A DNA stretch of 64,000 bases, taken from Desulfosarcina sp. BuS5 (GTDB lineage: Bacteria; Desulfobacterota; Desulfobacteria; Desulfobacterales; BuS5). Position numbers and translations under genes: made by a program. The first letter of the stretch is position 1; each line of letters begins with the position of its first letter. The notes under the pieces were generated by a model. It was not told where the DNA came from. It ran no database searches and worked only from the letters and a program-made list of their open reading frames with translations. This document shows, one piece after another, positions 8,318 through 17,735 of the stretch. The stretch spans positions 725,041-789,040 of the forward strand of contig NZ_CP087952.1 of assembly GCF_028752835.1 (NCBI RefSeq). Direction: 5' to 3'.

Positions 8318-9512
8318 CTTTAGTTGTGATCATCAAAATCCTGAAGTTCACGTTTGCGGGGGAAACGGGCCTTACGAAAATACACTGGCGGTCTTATCCC
8401 GTTTTGATCTTGCGCCTCTTAAAGGAAAACAGGTTCTCCTTAAACCGAATATAGGGCGGGTCGCTGCAAGCGGCGCGGGAATAACAACGGAGGCCTTGGT
8501 AGTTGCAGGGGCAGCCGATGCATTTACAGAAGCCGGTGCAACAGTGGCTATAGGTGAAAGCCCGATAACAGGCGTTGCGATAAAAGAAGCTTTTGACGTA
8601 TCCGGGATTGAAAGGATTGCGCAGGAACGTAGCATCCGGCTGATAGATCTTGACGCACGCCCTTTTGTTAAAGTGGCGGTTCATGGAGGCCGGGTCATAG
8701 ATTCCCTGAAAGTATGTCCCGAAGTTCTGGAATACGATATTGTCGTTTCCATGCCGGTCATGAAGATGCACATGCACACCGGAGTTACCCTGGCAGTAAA
8801 GAATATGAAAGGGTGTCTCTGGAGACGGAGCAAGGTAAAATTTCATATGCTGCCGCAGGTAAAAGGGAGTGAAGAAAAATCTATCAATGTTGCCATCTCC
8901 GATATGTCCGGAGTACTACGCCCCGATTTTTCAATAATCGACGGCACCACCGGGATGGAGGGAATGGGGCCCGGCTCCGGCTCCCCTAAACCCCTGGGGG
9001 TTGTTGTGGCCGGATTTGATCCTTTTGCGGCCGACGCGGTGTCATGCAGGATAATGGGAACCAGGGCGGAGAATGTGCCGCATCTGCGAATCGGAGCGGA
9101 ACGTGGTTATGGTATCATAGATATTGAAAAAATAGCAGTTTATCCGCAGGACTGGCGCAAATATATATCCCCGTTTATACCTCCCCCCGAGAAGCTTGAA
9201 TTTGAATTCCCAAACATCACTGTTCTGGATGAAAATTCGTGCAGCGCCTGCCAGTCCACACTCCTGCTTTTTCTGAAGCAGCAGAAAGAAAAAATTTTCG
9301 ATTATTTTCCTGATATTGAGGAGCTGACCATAGCAATAGGGAAGGGGAATAAAGAGGTTCCGGCAGGAACCCTCTGTATCGGAAACTGTACCGCTGCCCA
9401 TAAAGAGAAGGGCATATTTGTCCAGGGCTGTCCTCCGGTGGGGAGTGAGATTATGAATGTACTTAAATTTGGGATCACGGATCATCCGTCGCCGTTATGC
9501 GCAAAAAAATGA
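8307..9512 (+). CDS. DUF362 domain protein
   Basis: 401 aa. The first 300 residues show the DUF362 pattern: LLKPNIGR, ITTEALVVAGAADAFTEAGA, GESPITG, VVSMPVMKMHMHTGVTLAVKNMKG and DGTTGMEGMGPGSGSPKPLG. The C-terminal part has scattered cysteines (CSACQS, CIGNCTA, GCP) but not a plain 2x[4Fe-4S] ferredoxin pattern. ATG 8307 lies within the aroC end, so it is probably the last gene of the aromatic operon. Its reaction is unknown; the sequence gives no link to chorismate use beyond position. Confidence 0.8.
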   Translation: MEGDFSCDHQNPEVHVCGGNGPYENTLAVLSRFDLAPLKGKQVLLKPNIGRVAASGAGITTEALVVAGAADAFTEAGATVAIGESPITGVAIKEAFDVSGIERIAQERSIRLIDLDARPFVKVAVHGGRVIDSLKVCPEVLEYDIVVSMPVMKMHMHTGVTLAVKNMKGCLWRRSKVKFHMLPQVKGSEEKSINVAISDMSGVLRPDFSIIDGTTGMEGMGPGSGSPKPLGVVVAGFDPFAADAVSCRIMGTRAENVPHLRIGAERGYGIIDIEKIAVYPQDWRKYISPFIPPPEKLEFEFPNITVLDENSCSACQSTLLLFLKQQKEKIFDYFPDIEELTIAIGKGNKEVPAGTLCIGNCTAAHKEKGIFVQGCPPVGSEIMNVLKFGITDHPSPLCAKK

Positions 9513-9596
9513 GGTGTAAAAATGACAAAGCTATTAGAAAATGCCTTTTATGAGATATCAAAACTTCCAGAAATTGAACAAAATGTTATTGGAAGA

Positions 9597-10904
9597 CAGT
9601 AGTGTCCGGTTAAGTTTTTGCATATAGCATTTGCTCTTTGATAATCAGATTATTAGACCATACGTTTTTTTCGTCAGTACGTAATTCGTTCTGGATGGTA
9701 TTTCTAAGCTGACGAATCCTCTTTATTGATACAGGTTCATTAAACTGTTCATGGCAGTATATGGCCATAAGCAGGTAGGTTATTAACCCCGCAAGGATTT
9801 GAACCATCAGGCCATATCTACTGTGAGCAATCAAGTGGTACACTTTTAAATGTTTCTTCCACCATTTGAAAAAAGTTTCGATATCCCATCTAAGCTTATA
9901 AACGGTTGCAACCTGCTCGGCTGTAAGATCATAACGATCAGTTGCCACAAAATATTTGACACCGGCAATTTTATAACCAACCAGTCGAACCGGCTTTCTG
10001 GTCTGGTTTACCCCAGGAGTGCCAAGAAGAACCACAGCATCATAAAAAATATAGCTGTCGGGATCAACAGGCTGCTCTTTGATAATAGTTCTTGTTGTTT
10101 TCGCTTTGATGCGGCAAACAAAATGTTTTTTTTCATCCTGAAGAAGATCAAAATCCTTATGTGATTGATACCCCCGATCCATGATTCCTGTTTGGCCTTT
10201 TGTAAGGATAGACCTGACAAAGGGGCGTTCAGCGCCATTTCCATTTGTCAGATGAATTTTTATAGGAATCTTGCGATTGACATCAAAGCCGAAATGGCCT
10301 TTTGCTTTTTTAGCGCCTTTTCTGTAATCAGCCCAGTACATGGACAGAACTGCATCAATTAAAGATCCATCAATGGAAACGAGTTCACCGAGATCTGAAT
10401 AATTTGATGGTAAAGCATTTTGTGCCTGGCTGCAAAGAGCTTGAAAAACATATTCAAGCTGTTCAAGCCCTCGAGAATTGATAATTTCGGAAAAACTGCT
10501 ACGACTGATCCCTCCATCTGGAGCGACACATTCTTTGGCAAAATCGTCTTCTTTAAGGTGTTGAATAAGATCACGAGCTGATTCATGTTCTTGTAGATGG
10601 AAAAATATCAGTGCGTGAAGCTGATCTTCAAAAGTCATTTTCAATGGCCTGTGACCTCGGGATTTAAGCTGTGGCGTGTCAGGAAAAATCTTTTGCAAAG
10701 GTTTGAGAAATCGAGCATGAGATTGGGGATTAAAATTCTTTTTTGGGATATTGAATATGTCCATTTTTGTCTTAACTCCTTGTTATAATTATATTTTATA
10801 ACAAAACGATAAAAAATTTTTATTTGGTTTGTCAAGTAAAAAATGAACATTTTTCTAATTTTTTTATCCCATATAACATGCAAAAACCTAACCGGACACT
10901 ACTG
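9597..10904 (-). mobile_element. IS4-family insertion sequence, complete
   Basis: 1308 bp with 24-bp terminal inverted repeats (outer bases CAGTAGTGTCCGGTTA) differing at one position, flanked by a 9-bp direct repeat ATTGGAAGA at 9588-9596 and 10905-10913. It holds a single transposase gene on the minus strand. Both ends and the ORF are intact, so the element looks potentially active and recent. Confidence 0.93.
9610..10764 (-). CDS. IS4-family DDE transposase
   Basis: 384 aa. An N-terminal DUF4372-type helical region (residues 1-80) precedes the RNase H-fold DDE domain: first Asp in VSIDGSLIDAV, second in GIMDRGYQSHKDFDLL, and Glu in the IS4 signature Y(2)R(3)E(6)K, seen as YKLRWDIETFFKWWK. 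No frameshift or internal stop. It catalyses transposition of the surrounding 1308-bp element. Confidence 0.93.
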   Translation of the reverse strand: MDIFNIPKKNFNPQSHARFLKPLQKIFPDTPQLKSRGHRPLKMTFEDQLHALIFFHLQEHESARDLIQHLKEDDFAKECVAPDGGISRSSFSEIINSRGLEQLEYVFQALCSQAQNALPSNYSDLGELVSIDGSLIDAVLSMYWADYRKGAKKAKGHFGFDVNRKIPIKIHLTNGNGAERPFVRSILTKGQTGIMDRGYQSHKDFDLLQDEKKHFVCRIKAKTTRTIIKEQPVDPDSYIFYDAVVLLGTPGVNQTRKPVRLVGYKIAGVKYFVATDRYDLTAEQVATVYKLRWDIETFFKWWKKHLKVYHLIAHSRYGLMVQILAGLITYLLMAIYCHEQFNEPVSIKRIRQLRNTIQNELRTDEKNVWSNNLIIKEQMLYAKT

Positions 10905-11053
10905 ATTGGAAGATGGCTATTGGATGAAATCAAAGCCGATAAAGAATGGGACAAACTATTTGCCGAATCAGAAGACATATTAGAGCATCTGGCACAGGAA
11001 GCTTTGATGGAGCATGAAAAAGGCAAAACAAAAAATTTGGATATAAATAAACT

Positions 11054-11351
11054 GTGAAATCAAAAACTACAGACAAATTTTGGAAATACTATCATGTGTT
11101 GCCGGATGAAATAAAGAAAAAGGGGAAACAAGCATATACACAATTTAAACGAGACCCATGGTATCCAAGTCTTCATTTTAAAAGGGTTCATTCAAGGTTA
11201 CCCATATATTCTGTCCGTATCACAAAGGATTATAGAGCAGTAAGTGTATTATAGAGCAGTAAGTGTATTAAGAGGAGAAATAGTTATTTGGTTCTGGACA
11301 GGATCACACTCTGATTATGATAAACTGTTGAGCCAGATAAAAAACGCATAA
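11054..11351 (+). pseudogene. RelE/HigB-like toxin broken by a 19-bp tandem duplication
   Basis: GTG 11054 overlaps the antitoxin stop. The protein reads KFWKYYHVLPDEIKKKGKQA and SLHFKRVHSRLPIYSVRI, then DYRAVSVL, and stops at TAG 11252. The 19-nt unit ATAGAGCAGTAAGTGTATT occurs twice (11232-11250, 11251-11269). Removing one copy restores the frame through RGEIVIWFWTGSHSDYDKLL to TAA 11349-11351. The full form would be a small RelE-superfamily RNase-like toxin of about 92 aa; the present allele lacks its C-terminal third. Confidence 0.82.
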
Positions 11352-11450
11352 TGAATGATGAAATTATGAATTTAAAATTAAACAAATTTATTTTAAATCT
11401 TCCTTTATTTATTTGTGTTCATTTGTGAAAATCTGTGTCCAATTTTTGTT

Positions 11451-12227
11451 TTAAGTCTTCCTCACCCGTATTCCGTTTGAATCAAGATACGATTTGATCT
11501 CATTAATGGAGTAATGTCTGTAGTGGACCATGGACGCAATAAGCGCGGCATCGGCTTTTCCTTTGGTCAGCACATCTGCCAGATGTTCGGGTATGCCGGC
11601 CCCGCCGGAGGCTATAACCGGAATATTGACGTTTTCGGAAATTAAGGCTGTAAGTTTCAGTTCATAACCTTCCCGCATGCCATCCGCGTCGATTGAATTA
11701 AGGCATATCTCACCGGCGCCTGCTTCCTGCGCCCTGATAGCCCACTCAAGCGCATCGATACCCATATATTTCCTGCCGCCGTTGATAACTATTTCATAGC
11801 CGGAAGATATATTTTCCTTTTGTCCGACATACTTGACATCCATGCCCAGCACTACGCACTGGCTGCCGAAGGCATTTGCTCCCTGGGAGATAATCTCTGG
11901 ATTTTTAACTGCGGCCGAGTTTACGCTTATCTTCTCGGCTCCGGCCAGCAGCACATTTCTCATATCATCCACGCTGCGGATACCGCCGCCAACCGAAAAG
12001 GGTATAAATATGGTTTCCGCCACCCTTTTGACAACATCGAGCATGATATCCCTTTTTTCGTGGGAAGCGGTAATATCGTAAAATACGATTTCATCCGCCC
12101 CCTCTTCATAATAGAACCGGGCCATATCCACCGGATCGCCGATATCCACATTGTTCTGGAACTTGATTCCTTTGGTTGTTTTTCCTTCCCGGACATCGAG
12201 GCAGGGTATTATGCGTTTGCTTAACAT
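11451..12227 (-). CDS. hisF: Imidazole glycerol phosphate synthase, cyclase subunit
   Basis: TIM-barrel subunit that uses ammonia from HisH to turn PRFAR into imidazole glycerol phosphate and AICAR. 258 aa. [18 protein letters not shown] carries the first catalytic Asp, and the second is in [13 protein letters not shown]. Phosphate-binding loops VGGGIRS and IASGGAG are present. Its gene follows hisH by 9 nt on the same strand. No other his genes are in the window. Confidence 0.95.
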   Translation of the reverse strand: MLSKRIIPCLDVREGKTTKGIKFQNNVDIGDPVDMARFYYEEGADEIVFYDITASHEKRDIMLDVVKRVAETIFIPFSVGGGIRSVDDMRNVLLAGAEKISVNSAAVKNPEIISQGANAFGSQCVVLGMDVKYVGQKENISSGYEIVINGGRKYMGIDALEWAIRAQEAGAGEICLNSIDADGMREGYELKLTALISENVNIPVIASGGAGIPEHLADVLTKGKADAALIASMVHYRHYSINEIKSYLDSNGIRVRKT

Positions 12228-12236
12228 GATTTGCTT

Positions 12237-12866
12237 TTAATATAATTTGCTTCGGCAAAAGTTGTTTAAAATTTTTAGACCCGGTTTGCCACTCTTTTCA
12301 GGGTGAAACTGGGTAGCGAATATATTGTCAAATCCGATAATCGAGGGAAAGCTGATCCCATGATCGGTCTTCGCCACAACATGTTGCTGATGTGCAGGGG
12401 CCGGGTAGAAACTATGTACAAAGTAGAACTCATCATCATCTTCCAGGCCTGCTAAAAGAGGGTGATCCTTTATAGGATGAATCCGGTTCCAGCCCATGTG
12501 GGGGATTTTAAGCTTAAGTCCGTCTTCAGAAGTCATGTTTTCCGGAAACGGCTTGACTGATCCCGCCATTATCCCGATACATTCGGTATTATTTTCCTGG
12601 CTGGATTGCATTATAATCTGGGTACCGAGACAGATACCGAAAACAGGTTTTCCGTCTGAAAAAGCCTTTTTTACGGCCTGATCAAGTCCCAGCCGTCTTA
12701 AGCTCTCCATTGCGGATCCGGCCGCGCCTACTCCTGGGAAAATTATCTTTTCAGCCTCGGAAATCAAGCGGATATCGTTTGTGACCTTACACTTAAACCC
12801 CAAATGGGTCACGGCATGAGCAACACTTGTCAGGTTACCGGCATTATAATCTATTATAGCAATCAT
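12237..12866 (-). CDS. hisH: Imidazole glycerol phosphate synthase, glutamine amidotransferase subunit
   Basis: Class I glutaminase that supplies ammonia to HisF. 209 aa. The nucleophile is Cys in FGICLGTQ; the His-Glu pair is in ATQFHPEKSG; the N-terminus IAIIDYNAGNLTSV is typical. It is the first gene of the minus-strand hisHF pair and has its own likely promoter upstream. Confidence 0.95.
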   Translation of the reverse strand: MIAIIDYNAGNLTSVAHAVTHLGFKCKVTNDIRLISEAEKIIFPGVGAAGSAMESLRRLGLDQAVKKAFSDGKPVFGICLGTQIIMQSSQENNTECIGIMAGSVKPFPENMTSEDGLKLKIPHMGWNRIHPIKDHPLLAGLEDDDEFYFVHSFYPAPAHQQHVVAKTDHGISFPSIIGFDNIFATQFHPEKSGKPGLKILNNFCRSKLY

Positions 12867-12924
12867 TTATTTTAAATCAGCTATGGTTTTTGATTTATAT
12901 AATAAGGATTCGTTTTTACCGCTT

Positions 12925-12953
12925 TATATATTTTTAACAGTATGATAAGTCAA
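12925..12953 (-). promoter_or_regulatory. Putative sigma-70 promoter of hisHF
   Basis: On the minus strand TTGACT (12948-12953) and TATATA (12925-12930) are separated by 17 bp, about 60 bp before the hisH start codon. Confidence 0.5.
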
Positions 12954-13031
12954 GAAAGACTTTGTGGGAACGTATACCCAAAGGCTCTGTCTTATGTACT
13001 AAAATTTCAAATATCTTTGTATAAACTTTAC

Positions 13032-13065
13032 TTGACAACTATAACTTTTTTTATCTAAATATGAT
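13032..13065 (+). promoter_or_regulatory. Putative promoter of the pilus assembly operon
   Basis: TTGACA at 13032-13037, with TAAATA at 13056-13061 (18-bp spacer) or TATGAT at 13060-13065 as -10 candidates, 33-40 bp before the TTG start at 13098. Confidence 0.4.
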
Positions 13066-13097
13066 ATATTTATACATATAACCAATGGAGATCGGCC

Positions 13098-15024
13098 TTG
13101 GTAAAAGATAATGAAATTTCCTCTACAGAGAAACTTCTTGCACTGATTCGCAATGAAAATACCGGGGAACCTGAACCGGCGCCCAGGGTTGTTCCCTCAA
13201 AAACATCCAGGGCTATAAGACCTTTTTTATCCAAACCTCGTTCCTCAAAGCAGATTATTAACATAGGTCTTTATTTCAGTGGTGAGAATCTGCTGCTGGT
13301 GAAGGTCGACCGGGCTTCTGAAGAAACTCCCAAACTGCTCGATTATGCCGAGGTGGCTCTTGAACTGGGAATTACCGGTGACCGCCGCCGGCTTTCAGCT
13401 TTTATCAATTCACTATTGACGAATTATTGCGGCCCCCTGAAACAAGTGCATATTTGGGCTGTTGTATCGTCTGCCTATTTAGAAACTCGAAGTTTGCTTA
13501 TACCCAGGGTGCCCAAAAAACAGATCTTCAATGCTGTTTACTGGTCTTATAAAAAAAATGTTCCGTTGAACGACAGCAAGGATCTCTTCGATTTCGAGGT
13601 TATGGGGAATATAACCGACGATGGCGTCAAAAAGATTGAGATCACTGCTTGTTCCTTACCCAAAAAGGTAGTGGATGAACTGCAGTTTTTGTTTTTTGAA
13701 GCCGGATATCCATTGACGGGGATTTCAAGCCTCCCTTTTGCCATTCAGAACATGTTTCGCGCAGGATGGCTGGAGAACGGTGAAGAGGACGGTATATGCA
13801 CTATTTATATAGACCTGGAATGCTCTCATATCAGTATATATTCAAACCGTAATCTTGCATTGTCCCGTGTTATCAAGGCCGGCATACATAGCATGCAGGA
13901 GGCTCTCAGGGATATGCTCGAATCCAGGGCGGATCATCAGTCTGCGTTGACCTCTAATAAGGATGCCAAGCCCGGAGATGCGGCGTACATAGAAAAAGAT
14001 CAGGCGGGTAGAATTTTATCCGATTTTATACAAGGGAGCAGATCGCCGGGAGTCGACTCGAAAACGACCGGCTTAAACAAGGGGGATATATTCCGGGCTA
14101 TTCTGCCGGCGCTGGAGAGACTGGTTAAACAGTTGGAGCGGACACTAAAACATTACTATTTGAACTTTGGAAACAAAAAGGTAAGGAAAGTGTTGATATC
14201 CGGTCTGATTAACGATAACAGCCGTATTGCGGAATATATAGGTTCCCAGCTTGATATAAACATTGAAATATTTAACCCGTTCCCGGAAAAAATGCTGCGT
14301 GCCGACAAAGGCTTGACATCATTAAAGAGCGGAGCCATGGTGCCTGCTGCAGGGATAGCGCTTTCCGATAACAAAATTACCCCTAACTTCCTGTTTACAT
14401 ACAGGGATAAGGAAAAAACCGCGCTGGCAAAGCAGGTCAATTTTTCGTTATTTGCCTTTCTTATCTTTTTAATGACAGTCTGCGTTGGAATATATTTAAG
14501 TCAGAATCATATCTTGTCGCATAAACGGAGTTTGTTGTCCGGGTTAAACCGGGAGATCGAAAGCTACATCCCTAATGTTGACCGGGATCTGCTGCTGAAA
14601 ATGGCTGACAGGGCCACAACAGCCCGGTCGGAACATCGCCAACGATCTGGCGGAAGCGCTAGGCGCTGATGCTGACAGGGCCACAACAGCCCGGTCGGAA
14701 CTGGATAATATAAGCAGAAGGCATTTGGGACTGGCGGTTATAAGCGAACTGACGGACCTGACCACGGATAATATCCGGTTATTAAGCATCGAGTCCAAAC
14801 TCGGTGGCAGCAGCGTTGCCGATAAGAATACCCTTGACATGGAAGGGCTGATTTTTGGTGACCGTATGACATTTGAGACCCTGCTGGGAAGTTATCTTGT
14901 AAAATTGAAAGAATCGCTTCTTTTTGACAAGCCGGTTATAAAAAAGAATCTGGTTGAGACATATCAGGGCAAAGAGGTTCTCCGTTTTTCGGTAAGCCTG
15001 GAATTGCTCTGTACTCGGAGATAA
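13098..15024 (+). pseudogene. MshI-like PilM/PilN fusion, frameshifted by a 67-bp insertion
   Basis: An actin-like PilM domain (about residues 50-430; INIGLYFSGENLLLVKVD, GAMVPAAGIAL) is followed by a transmembrane segment near residue 455 and a PilN/fimbrial-assembly coiled-coil part, i.e. the MshI/GspL layout of the inner-membrane platform of a type IV pilus. The start is TTG 13098 behind GGAG (13087-13090). After KMADRATTARSE the frame is broken: 14635-14670 is foreign and 14671-14701 repeats 14604-14634, so translation stops at 14669. Deleting 67 bp restores LDNISRRHLGLAVISELTDL through 15024 (about 619 aa). The foreign 37 nt match etfA of this window. Damaged in this allele, unless the assembly is wrong. 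Confidence 0.78.
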
Positions 15025-15025
15025 T

Positions 15026-15574
15026 ATGGCAAACCTGAAATTTGATCCGCGCTTTATTATAAATCTGCTGATATGCTCAGGGGGCATAGCATTATTTATA
15101 CTTTTTCTTATATGGCCGCTTCATATTTCCATATCCCGAACGGATAAGGAAATTGATCGCGTTAAAAGCCGGATTGAAGAGCAGAAAATATTATATCCGG
15201 TTTATTGCGACCTGTTAAAGATCATAAAGCAGAAAGTTCCCGGGGGAGTTTTTGCAAAAGAGAGCGAAAAGCCGGTTCAATATGATTCTGAAGATATTAC
15301 CCTGTTAATTCAAGAAATTGCAGCCGGGAATAATCTTAAGGTGAAAAGTATTATCCACGATGTGGGATCATTAATCGACGATACGGGATATGAAATAATA
15401 GATGTTTCCGTTACTGGGAAATTTAAGGATTTTCGCAATTTTCTGGTGGGAATCGGCGAGATGCGGTATGCAAATTATCTGGAAGAATTGCACATTGAAG
15501 AATTCGGGGACGGCGGAGATCTTTTTCTTGGATTTAAAATCAGGGTTTCAGGGGAAAAGGATGGCGCAGTATGA
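15026..15574 (+). CDS. PilO/MshJ-like pilus assembly protein
   Basis: 182 aa: one transmembrane helix at about residues 12-32, a short coiled coil (DKEIDRVKSRIEEQKILY), then a small alpha-beta domain ending in the ISV/FRNFLVGIGEMRYANYLEEL pattern seen in PilO and GspM ferredoxin-like domains. It starts one base after the previous stop and overlaps the next gene by 4 nt. It probably forms the PilN-PilO-type heterodimer that joins the ATPase platform to the secretin. Confidence 0.68.
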   Translation: MANLKFDPRFIINLLICSGGIALFILFLIWPLHISISRTDKEIDRVKSRIEEQKILYPVYCDLLKIIKQKVPGGVFAKESEKPVQYDSEDITLLIQEIAAGNNLKVKSIIHDVGSLIDDTGYEIIDVSVTGKFKDFRNFLVGIGEMRYANYLEELHIEEFGDGGDLFLGFKIRVSGEKDGAV

Positions 15575-16074
15575 AAAAAAGGGAAAAAATAGTCATTTTT
15601 TTTGCTGTAATCGCTGTACTGTATGGCTGCTATAATTTTTTTACAGCATCTACTTCAAGTACGGTGACGGATGTTTCGAAAACGGACCTTGGCGCTTCCA
15701 AAAAACTAGTTAATGATTTGGTATCAAAAGTATTAAAAAATGAACTTAATGTCCGGGAGCTTTACACCATTGCCCAGGCCGGTAAAGATTGGACCGGCAA
15801 CCCCTTTATGAAGATTAAAGATGAGATCAAGAAAGTAACGAAATTTGATAAAACAGAGTCTTCAACCCCGGTGGACAATCTGGCATATTACGGTTTTGTA
15901 GAAACCGGACATGGAAAACTGGCGATTATCGGCGGCCGGGAGTATGAAGAAGGAGATACACTGGCCAGTGGAAAATATTGCCTGAAAAAAATTTTTAAGC
16001 ATAAGGTGGTAGTTTCTGTAAAAGGCCAAAAAGACCTTATCCTTCCTCTGATGGCAACTAACAAAGGGAATTGA
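15571..16074 (+). CDS. PilP/GspC-like (MshK-like) pilus assembly protein
   Basis: 167 aa with an N-terminal transmembrane helix (residues 7-25). The C-terminal region GKLAIIGGREYEEGDTLASG..CLKKIFKHKVVVSVKGQKDLILPL has the form of the beta-rich PilP/GspC homology domain that binds the secretin. No lipobox is present. Position between PilO-like and secretin genes supports this; sequence alone is weak. Confidence 0.6.
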   Translation: MKKREKIVIFFAVIAVLYGCYNFFTASTSSTVTDVSKTDLGASKKLVNDLVSKVLKNELNVRELYTIAQAGKDWTGNPFMKIKDEIKKVTKFDKTESSTPVDNLAYYGFVETGHGKLAIIGGREYEEGDTLASGKYCLKKIFKHKVVVSVKGQKDLILPLMATNKGN

Positions 16075-16081
16075 GTCTGAT

Positions 16082-17734
16082 ATGAAAAAATATTATATTT
16101 TTAAAAAGATATTATCGGGTTTGGCTGTTTTTTTTATATGTTCGGCTCTTTTTTCAGGATGCGCAGGAACCGGCAAAGAAAAAAACGATCTGTTTTTTGA
16201 CAAATGGAAGGCTGTAGCAGACAAATCCGAAGGCTATTCACCCATGCCTTCAGAAGACACGGAAGAAAACAAGGGGATCCTGATAGAACATCCGGACCGG
16301 GAAGGACTCGCTGCAAGCAGTGATTTAGCCGGTTTAGTTCCTAAAAAGCCTCTTCCGGCAGAAAAGGTAACCCTTGAAATGCATGATGTGGAAATTTCGG
16401 TTCTGCTTAAAACCCTTGCCCGGGCGGTTAATCAGAATATCATAATAAGTGAAGCGGTTACCGGAAGGTCATATGTCAGCATCAAAAATACTCCCTGGGA
16501 CCAGGTTTTTATGGGGCTTCTGGATACAAACGGTCTGGCGTATGAATGGGAAGGCGACATAATCCGGATTGTTACAACCGACGATATTAATCGTGCCCTG
16601 GAGCTTATGGACGCGGAGCAGAATCTGGTGGCCGGCCGCAAAGAGCATGAAATCGAGATGGAAAGATTACGGTCAAGGGCAAAAATGGCGGAACCTCTCC
16701 AGACCTGGGTTTATCATGTTAAATATGCCGATACGGAGAACCTGCGGGATAATCTGGAAGAATTTTTCCAAAGCAGCCATGCCGGCCCAGGGGCCGCGGA
16801 AGAAGGCAAAAGCGCTGATTCCCTGCTGACCGGGATGTCCCGGACCAAATCGTCGACTTCCGGGCTGAGAGGCGCTATCCTGGTGGATCTCCATACCAAT
16901 TCCCTTGTGATCCAGGCCGGCAAGAGTGATCTGGAGAGAATGCGGGCCATGGTGCTTGAGCTTGACAAACCTACCCTTCAGGTCCTGATACAGGCCCATA
17001 TTGTTGAAGCCAACAGCAATACCGCCCTGGAACTGGGAATCCAGTGGGGCGGCCTTTATAATGGTGGCGACACATGGATAACACCAGGAGCCAACAGTAC
17101 CGGAATAACAGGCGCAAAATTGAGCGAAGGCATAGATCCGACTGCGGGAATGGCTGCTAATTTCCCGGCCGCTTTGAGCGACGGCAAGGGCCTGACACTC
17201 GGCGTTATCTCGGAAAGTATCGGCAACAATATTATTACCGCGCAGCTTTCGGCGCTCGAAAAGGAGGTCAAGCTCAACATCCTCTCCAGCCCGTCTATTA
17301 CAACCCTTGATAACCAGAAAGCAATTATAGAGAGCGGCAAGGATATTCCCTATCAGACCGTTGAAGATGAAGATGTACAGATAGAGTGGAAAAAAGCTGT
17401 TATCAGGCTTGAGGTTACGCCCTATATTATCGACGGCAAGACATTGAAGATGAAGATCCTTACAAACAAGGATGAGGTCGATTTTTCAGATACGGTTATG
17501 GGTAATCCTGTTATAATCACCAAGAGCGCCGAGACCAGTGTGGTTCTTTTTGACGGACAGACAACCGTAATCGGAGGCTTGAGCAAGGAGAATGTTGCCG
17601 ATGGTGAATCCGGGGTTCCTTTTTTGAAAAATATTCCGTTTCTTGGTTATTTTTTCAAGGGTATCAGCAAAGAGAATGTAAAGGAAGAGCTGCTTATTTT
17701 CATAACGCCGTATATTCTTAAAGAAAAATCGTAA
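16082..17734 (+). CDS. mshL: Outer-membrane secretin lipoprotein of the pilus (MshL/PilQ type)
   Basis: Forms the outer-membrane gate for the pilus. 550 aa. The lipoprotein signal ends in the lipobox LFSGC with Cys27. An STN-type domain lies at about 95-150 (VTLEMHDVEISVLLKTLARA), a NolW-like domain at about 205-295 (WVYHVKYADTENLRDNLEEF), and the secretin domain at about 300-548 (VLIQAHIVEANSNTALELGI, LNILSSPSITTLDNQKA, VPFLKNIPFLGYFFKG, EELLIFITPYIL). It is followed 2 nt later by the ExeA-like ATPase gene, the order of MSHA loci. Confidence 0.88.
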   Translation: MKKYYIFKKILSGLAVFFICSALFSGCAGTGKEKNDLFFDKWKAVADKSEGYSPMPSEDTEENKGILIEHPDREGLAASSDLAGLVPKKPLPAEKVTLEMHDVEISVLLKTLARAVNQNIIISEAVTGRSYVSIKNTPWDQVFMGLLDTNGLAYEWEGDIIRIVTTDDINRALELMDAEQNLVAGRKEHEIEMERLRSRAKMAEPLQTWVYHVKYADTENLRDNLEEFFQSSHAGPGAAEEGKSADSLLTGMSRTKSSTSGLRGAILVDLHTNSLVIQAGKSDLERMRAMVLELDKPTLQVLIQAHIVEANSNTALELGIQWGGLYNGGDTWITPGANSTGITGAKLSEGIDPTAGMAANFPAALSDGKGLTLGVISESIGNNIITAQLSALEKEVKLNILSSPSITTLDNQKAIIESGKDIPYQTVEDEDVQIEWKKAVIRLEVTPYIIDGKTLKMKILTNKDEVDFSDTVMGNPVIITKSAETSVVLFDGQTTVIGGLSKENVADGESGVPFLKNIPFLGYFFKGISKENVKEELLIFITPYILKEKS

Positions 17735-17735
17735 T

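Larger units (their letters stand above)
9522..11057 (+). pseudogene. RelB-like antitoxin interrupted by an IS4-family element
   Basis: ATG 9522 opens MTKLLENAFYEISKLPEIEQ, which runs into an insertion sequence at 9597. Right of the element, after the duplicated ATTGGAAGA, the same frame resumes with WLLDEIKADKEWDKLF and ends at TGA 11055-11057. Removing the element and one target copy restores a 72-residue protein. The stop overlaps the GTG start of the following RelE-like toxin (CTGTGA), the usual coupling of such pairs. The protein family is inferred from partner and size. Confidence 0.8.

Noticed and set aside
9597-10904. The IS4 element as the boundary of a composite transposon or island
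   Set aside because: No second copy of the element or of its ends is seen in the window; genes on both sides are ordinary chromosomal ones.
11451-12866. hisH-hisF as members of a glycan-modifying amidotransferase system
   Set aside because: Both proteins keep the catalytic and channel residues of the histidine enzymes and no glycan genes are adjacent, so the ordinary role is preferred.
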